Below, in pieces: positions 11,346 through 21,309 of a stretch of 64,000 nucleotides of DNA (the stretch's first letter is position 1; the number at the start of each line of letters is the position of its first letter). Source of the stretch: Isoetes taiwanensis (taxonomy: Eukaryota; Streptophyta; Lycopodiopsida; Isoetales; Isoetaceae); the NCBI GenBank assembly GCA_021234155.1, contig JAJEKV010000099.1:1572297-1636296 (forward strand), given 5' to 3'. A model generated the notes under the pieces. The model was given only the letters and a program-made list of their open reading frames with translations. It searched no databases and was not told the DNA's origin. Position numbers and translations under genes: made by a program.

Positions 11346-12601
11346 TGCGCCATGTGCCGGAATTCGATGCTTCGATCAATATAATGAAAAGGTTTCTATT
11401 TTCAAAATAAATTTGATTTTTGGGTTGCCCGAAGTTGCTGAAAAACCCTAAGGTAAATTGATTCCACAGAGGATCCATTTACAAAGGCAACCAGATTCAG
11501 AATACAAATTCAACTCAGTAAAAATCAGCTATAGCCTTACCGTCGACATCTTTATCTTCGTCCGTGACAGAGTTATACAATAGCAGCATCCACATAGGGT
11601 GTCGATTTCCTTTCAAACAAAGAAAACACAAACCGTAACCTGCAAATTGGAGCTTTGAATCCATCCGTGGGTCGGCTTGCATGCTTATATCACCACGATG
11701 ACCAGCTGTCAATAGGCACGATCTGTGGCATGGATTTCCCCTCGCCAGCTGCATCCCAGTAGATCGCAAAGATAGGGAGCCCAAAAATCATAGAACAAAA
11801 AGTTTCTTCGATTTTTGGCAAATCGAGAATTTTTTCTGGCGTCCAGACTCTTCAAAACCTTAGGAAAACATCTTCAAAACAATTCCAAAAAGTTTTTTTA
11901 TCATACCTGAAAATCCCAAATTAAAAAGGTTGATATCTAGTACCACATAATTGGTAAGGCTTCAAAAAGTTTACCAACATTATCAATTAACTTAATGTGT
12001 ATTCGGGCTAGCCACGACAAGAGGGACTAACTCCATGGCCTCTTGCATGCCACATATGCTCATTGCAGATGCAATTAATAGCATGCCATGCTTAGATTAT
12101 GTCCAAATTGCATTGTCTACGAGTTGGTGGAAATGGGCATGGGTCTGGTTGAATACGCTCATGGAAGCACATTCTGTATATTGCAAAATTATGCATGGAT
12201 GAATGCAAACCATATTGCCAATCACGTATGGTAGACTCAGGTATACCGGATCTCCTAGAGGCCTCTCTAAGGATCGATCGATCCGCCCACCAATTCGAAG
12301 TAGAACGCATTGAATTGCCCCTATCTCGATGAAATGGGCGGGCTTTGCCGAACGTGCTATGTCTGGCAAAAGGGCACGCCATGGGTTCGGGAGGCCTTGC
12401 CGAATGCGCCATAGCCATCGATGCCGGGTGTGACGTGTCGCGATTGTAACTTATGTCCTGCGCGGTGTCGGGGCCCATCATACGTGCGGGGCATCTCTAC
12501 ATTGCACGGTACTTGGGAGCCTTGCAACGTGCTGGCAGGGGAGCCCTGGTCCCGCCGACGCAGGCAAGTCGCGGTAGGGGGCGACCATACCCTATTAACT
12601 T
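11346..12601. other. no recognised gene (1.25 kb)
   Basis: The 89-residue frame at 11515-11784 (-) and the 129-residue frame at 12092-12481 (-) show no family motif. A GC-rich imperfect hairpin (GGTCCCGCCGAC...GTCGCGG) lies near 12550-12590, just outside element A. Confidence 0.3.
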
Positions 12602-12954
12602 ACAATATAGAAGTTGGGTCCGTTTTTTTCTCTGGCGTGCATTTTCGTGGCGCCACGTGGCGCAGCCCAATACTGCGGAATCGCAGTTGGGTTAATGCAT
12701 TCCGCCTAACCGGCTGCGCAGGTTAGGGTTCTCCATTTTGTTTTTAGGGTTCATCTTTAGGGCTGCCGCCAAGCACAGAGATCGTCGGTTTTTCATGCAG
12801 ATTAGTGCACAGAGATCGTCAGTTTTTCATGCAGATCGAAGATGAGCATATGAAGCTTGTTCTTTACACAGATCCCCGGTGTAACATAGAAGAAGAAACG
12901 TAAATCTTCTGATTTTTTAAATCTGTTTGCTTTGCTCGCCATACCAGAGCATTT

Positions 12955-13175
12955 TTGAAGCCCTGCTTTGATCTGCTTTGCCGGATCTTGCCGGATCTTG
13001 AAGCCTTGCTGTGTTTTGCCGGATCGAAGCCTTGCTGTGTTTTGCCAGATTTTGAAACCTACACTGATTTGCCGGATCTTTTGCTCTGTTTTGCTCTGAT
13101 TCGCCAGATCTTGAAGCCATACTCTGCTTTGCCGGATTAAAGAAGAAGCCCTGCTCTGTTTTTGAAGCTTCGCCA
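12955..13175. repeat. degenerate ~25-bp internal repeats of element A
   Basis: There are about seven imperfect copies around a core like TTTGCCGGATCTTGAAGCC and TGCTCTGTTTTGC. They generate short open frames on both strands. Confidence 0.6.
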
Positions 13176-13214
13176 GATCTGTGAGGGAAAAAAACGTCCC
13201 CAACTTCTATATTG

Positions 13215-13330
13215 TAGGGGAATGGAGGTTGGGCCTCCATTCCGGTTTCCAGGTGACCCGCTCCCGGCTAACGCCGGTCGCGGGACCCCACCTGGAAACC
13301 CGGAATGGAGGCCCAACCTCCATTCCCCTA
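13215..13330. repeat. 116-nt nested palindrome (element A)
   Basis: The two outer arms, TAGGGGAATGGAGGTTGGG onward and its inverted copy ending CCAACCTCCATTCCCCTA, pair almost perfectly. Each arm is itself a small hairpin (GGAATGGAGG/CCTCCATTCC). The centre CCCGGCTAACGCCGG forms a third stem. See element B palindrome 25089-25204. Confidence 0.9.
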
Positions 13331-13863
13331 TACATTCATGAGAGATATTCACAAAGGAACTCATTGGTATGGGAGGCCTGGTAAGAATCCTGTATAGAAT
13401 TTAATGCACAAAATTATGCAAATTAGCCATCAAGAGGAACTGGAGATTTGTTACTAAATGTAATGCAAACTAAAAGTTGAGCAGGCAGTGATCTGCTAGG
13501 TGCTCACATGTTTTAGGCTTTAGGTAGTGATTACTAGTGAAGCCACGACGTGCTTCCTGCTTGAAAGGATGAAGATTTGATCTGCTGCTCTCGGTAATCA
13601 GGTTGGGATAACAATTGGTTGAGCTTTGAATCGCCATAGTAGATTTTTTTCTATTTGTGGTCATACATTGAAGTTCCTTTTTCTTTATCGAAGTATGACT
13701 TTTCTATCACAAGGGCTACCCACTGTGCGACGGCAGCTTGTTCTAAGAGGGATCAAGATTGGGAATTGTTGGAAAGTTATCACTCGGCGAAGATCTTGTT
13801 TCCGGTAGTTCCTTTCCTCTAAAATTTCAGGGAGCCGTTTATCACCTCTGCATCTGTACCAGC

Positions 13864-13936
13864 GTAAGTGGAATCAGTTCTAACAGAGCTAATTCTAAAT
13901 TATTTCAATTTTTATTGGTCCGTTCTTAATTGCCAG
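13864..13936 (+). other. possible 73-bp intron in the 5' UTR of the PPR gene
   Basis: GTAAGT at 13864 and a T-rich tract ending TTAATTGCCAG at 13936 fit a short plant intron 78 bases before the PPR start. This is inference from splice-site look only; cDNA would be needed. The remainder of 13333-13863 holds nothing I recognise. Confidence 0.3.
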
Positions 13937-14014
13937 GCATCAAATGCTGCTAATGGAATCTCAACCTTACACCAAACAAGGACTTTGAACTTTTGAGGAG
14001 GATATGGAGTACTG

Positions 14015-16243
14015 ATGCATTTCCTATGTTTAGCAAAATGGAAGATTCATCGCATTATGAAGGCAAGTTTTTGCACCTCTGTCAGTTCTATCTTCTCTCT
14101 TATTGAGAAGAAGAATGGCATAGACAATGCATGGATCAAGCCTTCATTATTGCGTTCCCTTGCTGTTGTAAAGACTATAGCAGATGTGAGATTGTGTCAT
14201 GCCTACTTTCTGAAATATGGGCTTCATCAAGAAACTGTACTTTGGAATAAACTCATGAAGACGTATGGAAAATTTCATGGCTTGGTGGATTGCATGGAAA
14301 TACTTTACAGGTTGTCCCAAACCGATGTTGTTTCATGGAATATTTTAATTGGAGCATATGCTCAACATGACCAGCAGGTGGAGGCCTTTCTCTATTTCAG
14401 GCAGCTTTTGTTGGAAGATGAGAAGCCTGATAGAATTACCTTCCTAAATCTTCTTTCCGCTTGTGTGTCTCCTGACGATTTAAGATTTGGTAAGTTAATT
14501 CATGCATCCATTTTCAAACATGGATTGCAAGCAGAACTTTCCGTGCAAAATGCGCTTATCAATATGTATGGTAAATGCAGGAGTCTAGATGATGCATTGG
14601 CAGTATTTGAGAAAATGCAGCATTACAATGTCATCTCATGGACAGCTATAATCCAGGCTCATGCCCAAGAAGGCCATCACAGGAACGCTGTGCATGTCCT
14701 ATCAGACATGTGCCTTGGTGGTATAAAGCCTAACAAGGTTACCTTCACAGTCGTCCTCAATGCCTGTATGGCCTTAGAAATAGGTAAGTTGATTCATTCC
14801 TTGATTATTCATTACAAGTTACAGTCAGACATAGTTGTTACTACTGCCCTCATCGATATGTATGGGAAAAATTGTTGTTTAAAGGATGTTTGGATAGAAT
14901 TTGGTACCATGCACCAAAGAAATATTATCTCATGGACTACAATGATCTCTATGCATGCACAGCAGGGCGACATGCGGACATCGGTGCAATTATACAGGGA
15001 GATGGTTTCACAGGGAATGCAACCAAATTTATTTACATACTCATGCATTTTAAATTCGATTGCATCCCAAAGTTCTTTAGCAGAAGCCAAATATATTCAT
15101 GGTCAAATACTGAGGAGGAAGATAATTCCAGACATAAAGTTGTCCAATGCTCTCGTCCATACATATGGTAGGTGTGGAAGTACAGAGAATGCGTGCATGG
15201 TATTTGACCAAATGCAAGATCAAGATATAGTATCATGGAACTCGATCATAACAGCGTATCTCGAGAACAGCCATTATATAGAAGTCTTGCAGATTTTTAC
15301 AAAGATTCCACCCAAAGTAGCAGCTGACAAGATTACATTTATTGGTCTTTTGGATGCTTGCGCCAATCTAGAGGCATCAATGGTCGGTAGATTTGTGCAT
15401 GCGTGGGCTATTTTGGATGCATTAGCTTTTGATACTGTAATAACTGCTGCCCTTATAATCATGTATAGTAAGTGTGGACAACTTGAGGCTGCAAGTATGG
15501 TCTTTGAGAGCGTGCATGACGAAGATGTGGTACTGTATACTGCTATGATAAAAGCATATGCTCAGCACGGCTGTAATGAAGAATGCTTGCGCATATTTCA
15601 TAGAATGAATACACAAGGTTTGCTGTTGCCAGACAAGATCTTGGTCATTTGTGTCCTGGACGCATGTGCAAATATGGCACTTCAAACTGAGGGCATTATG
15701 ATCCATAGTTATACCATAGAAATGAGATTTGAATCAGATATTGTTGTGAGCAATGCTCTAATTGACATGTATGGTAAATGTGGGAATCTAGATGAAGCGC
15801 GGGCATACTTTATCAAGATACCAGCGAAAAATACTGTATCATGGAATGCCTTGTTCACAGCATGTTTGCAGAATGGACAAGGTAAGGAGGTTCTAAAGCT
15901 GTTTAAACAAATGCAAGGAGAAGGCATAAGACCAAATGAGTTGACATTTATGTGCATTTTATGTTCCGTGGGGCATTTGAATGAAGCTTACTATTGTTTT
16001 AGTTCAATGGCTGAAACATTTGGTATAACACCAGCGATAGAGCATTATGGATGCTTGGTCGATCATATTGGACGAACTGGACAATTTGATGAGCTTCATG
16101 ATTTTATTGATGGGATGCCAAATCAGCCCAATGTTGTCATGTGGATTTCGATCCATAGTGCTTGTAAAATGTTTGATGTGGAGGATATTTATCATGCCTC
16201 TAGTCTAGATGCAAACAACTCTGCCTCTTGCTCTTTGGACTAG
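14015..16243 (+). CDS. PLS-class pentatricopeptide repeat protein, E domain truncated
   Basis: This is a single uninterrupted frame of 742 residues. PLS-class PPR proteins bind organellar RNA and in plants mostly direct C-to-U editing in mitochondria or plastids. About five and a half P-L-S triplets can be followed from residue ~70 to ~690, with repeated anchors VVSWNILIGAYAQ, NALINMYGKC, VISWTAIIQAHAQ, TALIDMYGK, IVSWNSIITAY and NTVSWNALFTAC. The last repeat, HYGCLVDHIGRTGQFDEL, precedes VMWISIHSACKMF, the beginning of an E1-like segment. The protein then ends at SASCSLD, so E2 and any DYW deaminase are missing. The N-terminus (MHFLCLAKWKIHRIMKASFC) is basic and Ser/Leu-rich, consistent with an organellar presequence; Met15 is an alternative start. 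It could be a short functional PLS protein that borrows a deaminase, or one recently truncated. Confidence 0.88.
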   Translation: MHFLCLAKWKIHRIMKASFCTSVSSIFSLIEKKNGIDNAWIKPSLLRSLAVVKTIADVRLCHAYFLKYGLHQETVLWNKLMKTYGKFHGLVDCMEILYRLSQTDVVSWNILIGAYAQHDQQVEAFLYFRQLLLEDEKPDRITFLNLLSACVSPDDLRFGKLIHASIFKHGLQAELSVQNALINMYGKCRSLDDALAVFEKMQHYNVISWTAIIQAHAQEGHHRNAVHVLSDMCLGGIKPNKVTFTVVLNACMALEIGKLIHSLIIHYKLQSDIVVTTALIDMYGKNCCLKDVWIEFGTMHQRNIISWTTMISMHAQQGDMRTSVQLYREMVSQGMQPNLFTYSCILNSIASQSSLAEAKYIHGQILRRKIIPDIKLSNALVHTYGRCGSTENACMVFDQMQDQDIVSWNSIITAYLENSHYIEVLQIFTKIPPKVAADKITFIGLLDACANLEASMVGRFVHAWAILDALAFDTVITAALIIMYSKCGQLEAASMVFESVHDEDVVLYTAMIKAYAQHGCNEECLRIFHRMNTQGLLLPDKILVICVLDACANMALQTEGIMIHSYTIEMRFESDIVVSNALIDMYGKCGNLDEARAYFIKIPAKNTVSWNALFTACLQNGQGKEVLKLFKQMQGEGIRPNELTFMCILCSVGHLNEAYYCFSSMAETFGITPAIEHYGCLVDHIGRTGQFDELHDFIDGMPNQPNVVMWISIHSACKMFDVEDIYHASSLDANNSASCSLD

Positions 16244-16787
16244 AAAATATGAAGCTGTAATTTCCAGGCCTAACCTCCTGCCAAGTTAGATTTTACAGCA
16301 TTCAAAATTTACAGAAGAATGCGTTGGGGGTTCCATCAACCAAAACCGTAAATCAAAAACCTTATGTGGTGCTGGAAAATTATAGATTTAGGGTACTAAA
16401 GGTCGAGATTTTGGTTAAACTAATAAGGAGGTTGAGATTATGATGAAACTAACCAACTATTTAATAGTCATAAGTGGGATCTCGACTAAGGGTGCCTGAA
16501 TTTGCCATGTGGCAATCACCTTTCACGTTCATTTCCTTCGGTTAATTTCCTCGTATGTGGTAAAGGAACCTAATTCTTGGAAGTTCCAGCATACTTTAGA
16601 AAAACTTGGGTTGGAGCTAACTTGGGTCGGGCTGGCTTTGTCCTCTAGCTTGCCTTGTTTGTCCAATTATTTGTCTTCTTGGGAATCGCTTTGTGTCTCA
16701 GTTTTACTAAACTGACACAAACTAAGAAATTGAGACAAGGGCCAAATGGGGATGCACGCTAGGCCCTTTGCCACATGTTTACCATTA
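16244..16787. other. 3' flank of the PPR gene, no gene seen
   Basis: This is AT-rich sequence. The lost E/DYW region could not be recovered in any frame here by eye, so the C-terminal truncation is not a simple frameshift within the first few hundred bases. Confidence 0.35.
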
Positions 16788-19700
16788 TCTATATATATAA
16801 TCTATCTATCTATCTATATATAATAATAATGGCGTTTTAGGATAGTTTGTGCGCGATCTTGTCCGTTGATGTTTTTTGAGTTTTTTTATTTTTTTGATTT
16901 TTTTTTTTTTTGATTTGCCGTTTTTGTTTCACGCGTCTCTTCATTCTCATCTTATTCTCCGCCCACATCCCTAAATCACCGTTCTCCTTTCTCCATGGGC
17001 TCCTCGGTGAATCCTAAAATTTTGTAGATCTTACGTTTATTTGTAGAAGTTCTAATTTCGAATCTGCAAAGGCTCTTGCGACTACTGGTGGCACAAAATT
17101 TGGCCGAAGGCAAATGATTCACTCTGATATCAGGTCGGAGTTGGCTGTGAGTGCCATTTATCATGTCTGGGACAGTCAAAATGCGTATGACGGTTAGTAT
17201 GCAGCCCTGGGCCGATTGAATACATGCTGCTTCAAACAAATCCAGGTATAAATTAATGTAAAAAAACGAAATGATAGAGATGTAGTTTTTCCCTGTAACG
17301 ACAATCCCAATCTGCAGGGTAAGGCCTTGGATATCTTAGCTTATACTATCATACTTTTACCTTAAGGGCCGGTGGAGTTGGTTTGTATGGTAAAAGTTCG
17401 CGTGTCTTCTGAGAAATTATTTGCAGCATTAAGACCCTTATACTACAGAAGCGATTTAAGGTAGTTGCCAATAAATGGATGTTAGCCTTTGCTATAATCT
17501 AGCTTAGCTGCTTCTGAGTTATTAAGTTCTGGATGTTTCTAATATGTATGGTGCATACAAACAGGTTTATGCTCTAGCGTTAAGATAGTGCACGGAGCCA
17601 TGATGATTATTGAAGTATGAATTCAAGATTATGTTTAGCTTGCCAGGCTCTTGCCCACAAAAAGGATCAGGTATGGTTCTTTGGCATACAATAATGATGT
17701 TTCAAAGTGGTTTACAATGAGATGTATTTTTAAATTTTTGGTTGATGTTGCCTCTTAAGAGCATCGATGTAACTGGCACAAATGTTTTTTTTGCCCCAAA
17801 ACCACTGTTGTTGCAGGAAGATGCTTTAATCTCTAGAAGCCTTAACTGATGAAAGTCTTGAGGATGCAAAATGTTGATGTGCACGATAGACGCGGATATA
17901 TTTGAGGTCGCCAACAATCGAGTTCTTCTTATTACGAAATAAATTCAATATGGTGCTACATTACATGTGATAATTCTGAAATTTAATCCTCCTAGATCTT
18001 ATGTGTATACACATCTAAAAAGGCAGTTATCCTGTCTGATGTTAATGTCTGATGTTAATGATATACATCATACTATCAAGGTTCCAAGATGAATTTAAGA
18101 TTGGAGATTTTCTTTATACCTTGTAATAGATGCCTTGGTGTGAGTTTTGATAGGTTAAAAACGAGAGCGATAAAGGGTATTGGGAATCTTGGTGCAGCTA
18201 TATTTCTTGGATTTTTGGCTAAAATAATATAGTATGGATATGTTGGTCAGTGTGCAACGACTACTTGTATGCACAACAATATTCATAACTTGGGTGGATT
18301 CACTATAGCCTTGTAAGATTAATAAGATAATGATGTGCCAGTGTATGTTATAGTGACGGTTTGGCCACAAAATGAGATCAATGCTATCCAGTGGATTTGG
18401 CATGTATTAATTTAAGTGTTTGGATCCTTGCAGCATATCCAAGCATACTATGCTCAAAGTAGTGACTATATAATGAGTTCAATGTTGAATATCGTATGCT
18501 GAATTATACAAGTCTGAAATGGATAAATTGGATGCAAGATGCATGCAGAATTTGTCAGGAGCTGCTTGCTAGGAAATGGAGAACCTTGGACTGTGCTTGA
18601 GCAGGTGGGTTATATCCGAATGCATTATTGTATAATAGCATCTAGAGGCTTTGAAGGCTCCTTAGACACACAATAAGATTCTCTTATCATTGTTTTGCTT
18701 CCTTGCTTTGGATTTTTAAAGCATTTCCTGTATGAACTTCTGTTGCAAGAGTGTTTAGTGTCCTGCTCATAGCTCATTGTCTTTGTCTCTTTAAATCTAT
18801 TGCACTTGCAGAGATTGGCCTCTTTCTCATCTGTCTCCACAACCTCAATTTGCAAAATGCAGTCTCCTGTTCAGGCCTTATTGAGAATGTTCTGCAAGGA
18901 CAGTGCACTGCATTTTTCTAATGTTTGTAGTAAGACAACTATCATTTTAACGAACAGTCTTTCTACAACATTTAGTTTGTAAAAGCTCTGGAGTTATTCA
19001 TGCCTTTGTATCAAATGGAAATATCAAATGTACAGACTACAGGCCTTTGTTAAATGTAAAAGCACTTCAGGCGGAAATATCAGATGTATAGATTTTTGTT
19101 AAAGATAAAAGCAATTCGTCCTTTATAAAATCTGTCCAAATATCGATTGTGACATCATTTTACCCAACCGTATAATGACCCATCAACATGGTTCGTAGCA
19201 TGAAAAATAAATGGAATCTGGAATATGGCATTGTTTAATTACTGAAGTGTAAAGCAATGCTGCAAAATTCTGAACAAATAGATGTGAAGCATTGGGGATT
19301 ACGTGTAAGGGTCAGTATTGTGGGATTCCACATGGCCAGAACTTTTTATATAGGTAGGAAATGATACTATAAGAAAAATGCCAAAAGACAGCTCTTGCAT
19401 CACTGACTTACCCTATTCTTGTAGTGTCTGAACAGTTCATCATCCATATCATTGTAATAAAAACCATGTGTCCCATTGAACATACTTGCCTAACTCTGAC
19501 TGCATGCAGACAATGCAAGGAACACAATTTGTATTAGTAAACTGTCTCAGGAAGCTCCAGGAGGTTTTGGTGGAGTTATGTTAATATGCTGCAACTTGTT
19601 CTTGATACATATAATACGCCAAATTGGATAAGCAATGGTGGCACATCCCATTAACGTTAGTATCCATTAGGATTCCTAGAGCCATTGAAGAACTCAATAA

Positions 19701-20373
19701 CCCTAGAAAGTAGAGAACAGTCTAGGCACTTTACCTGTCTCAATTTCATCCTCTAGAGGCTCTACATAATGTCAATTTCTTTTCTCAAGGTAAAGATGTT
19801 AATACCGTATTTATCTACTCAAAAGAATAATCACTTTACATGCACTCTTTCAATCTTCATGTCTACAGCTTACAACCCAAATGTAACCTGGAAATGAATG
19901 GGGGTTTTAAATCTAACAAGGATCTCTGCAAACACATGTAAATTATATCTCTAAAGTAATTATTAAGGGGCAAAGTGGTATGGGAATCCATCTTACTTAG
20001 CGTGTCATATAGAAGCCGTTCTTTCCGATATTTTAGACAGATGAAAGATGGGAAACCAAGATCACTCCATGGCACAAAAGCTAACTGAGATTTCAACTTG
20101 CAAGAAAGCAACAAAGGAAAAGGAAAACCATCATGTGAAGCATATATTGTGAAGCATATATATGTGAGATCTATTGTGAAGCATATATATGTATTTTGTG
20201 TAAATGTATAGAATAAATATTAATCTTATCCGACATTGAGGGACTTCATTTTTCTAATTATGTACTAGCTTAAAGAAAGGCAACACGGCCTTTATAAAAT
20301 ATAATCCACCTTTTTATTAGCTTTTGAAATTATGTCTGAAGAAACGCCCAGCAACGCTGGGCACTTTTTCTAG
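16788..20373 (+). mobile_element. non-autonomous Helitron, ~3.6 kb
   Basis: The left end begins TCTATATATATAATC after an A (16787). Several further A|TC positions in the (TATC)n tract up to 16813 are equally possible. The right end has the hairpin GCCCAGCAACGCTGGGC (20346-20362), ACTTTTT, then CTAG (20370-20373) before a T. TC start, hairpin, CTAG end and A/T flanks without target duplication are Helitron hallmarks. No Rep/helicase frame is present. The interior has scattered exon-like pieces with plausible splice sites (for example around 17050-17230 and from 18811), as expected if gene fragments were captured, but I cannot name a source gene. Confidence 0.6.
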
Positions 20374-20688
20374 TATTGTATAATGTGATAAATTTTCCTA
20401 GTTTTGGTTACCATTATGTTAAAACTTAATATGACCAAATTTTAAGGGCACAAACCATCACTTTGTTATATTAGCAAGCTAATGAAGCAGCAGAGAGAGA
20501 GAGAGGAAATTATTTAATATTATTATAACCCGATTATTGGCAAAGGGCCCAAGCGCACCAATGTCAATGGGGCACCTAACTAGGCTCAAAGAACCCGAGG
20601 GAAGGCCTTATCCCAAACAAACCCCTCTCATGTACCCCAAGCTGCAATTGTAAATCAATCTAGCCAAGCTCAGGAAGTTGTCGCTAAG

Positions 20689-21309
20689 ATGATGGACGCA
20701 AATCTCACTCAAGGAGTGGAAGTTATAGCAGCCTTGTCACTTGAGGAAGTTAATGACCTAGAAAAATGTGATCATTCTAAATTCTGCGTCACTGAGTCAG
20801 CAGAGCAGTCTATTCAATGGCTTCATTGGTTAGAAACCTATTTTCGAGCCACCAAAAAGGGAGAGACTGCTAGTGTGCTGCATGCTGCTCTCCAGTTGCG
20901 GCGAGTTGCAGCTTCTTAGTGTGGCCTCCTCATAGGGAGAGGAGTGGAAATTAACAATTGAACTGAATTTTGCAAACTCATCATGATGAACATCATGCCT
21001 TGATCCATTTAGACAGACATGCACTTTACAACAGTATATCAATACCTTAAGAGGTGTATTTGCAAGGATCAAGGATATGCCCGCTTGGATGCAAGTGAGT
21101 TATTTTGAGGATGTTCATAGGGATCGTATCCTCAAGGCACATATGTTGAGGATGGTCTTATGGATGCTTTGAGTCGGTCATGTCCTTGGTATAGATTTTA
21201 ACAAGTTCTCCAAAGGAAAAAGGGGCAAAAAATCTCGTTGCTTTCAAGAGTAGAAACAATGCGAAAATTCGAAAATAAGCAAGGGGGACCCAACAAGAGG
21301 GCTAGAGTA
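20689..21309 (+). pseudogene. chromovirus copy 1 gag, capsid part
   Basis: The frame from 20689 (MMDANLTQGVEVIAALSLEE) to 20919 contains SIQWLHWLETYFRATKKG and LQLRRVAAS. It continues with frameshifts through KDQGYARLDASE-like sequence to 21309, where the Mutator-like element enters. Copy 2 (46450-46711 plus 53225-53640) aligns along the whole stretch. The domain is a retrotransposon gag capsid; its assembly role is known from the family. The copy is disabled by a stop at 20917-20919 and later frame breaks. The sequence at 20941-20960 (GAGTGGAAATTAACAATTG) is the empty site of the insertion present in copy 2. Confidence 0.65.

Larger units (their letters stand above)
12602..13332 (+). mobile_element. 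element A: TIR element with terminal nested palindrome, ~730 bp
   Basis: Near-identical inverted repeats flank the core. The left is ACAATATAGAAGTTGGGTCC followed by GTTTTTTTC (12602-12630). The right, read in reverse complement, is ACAATATAGAAGTTGGGGAC followed by GTTTTTTTC (13216-13186). A 116-nt GC-rich palindrome abuts the right repeat and appears to be part of the element, because the related element B (25087-25880) has the same layout in the opposite orientation. Near the left end, CACGTGG and ACTGCGGAATCGCAGTTGGG match subterminal sequence in B. No transposase frame is present. Short minus-strand frames over 12800-13240 follow an internal repeat and are not credible genes. Confidence 0.6.

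Noticed and set aside
12092-13240. Minus-strand frames of 129, 133 and 107 residues near and in element A
   Set aside because: Those in element A follow the 25-bp internal repeat. The 129-residue frame has no motif and overlaps another frame of similar length.
14812-15706. Minus-strand and alternative-frame ORFs over the PPR gene
   Set aside because: They are shadows of the 742-codon PPR frame and carry no motif.
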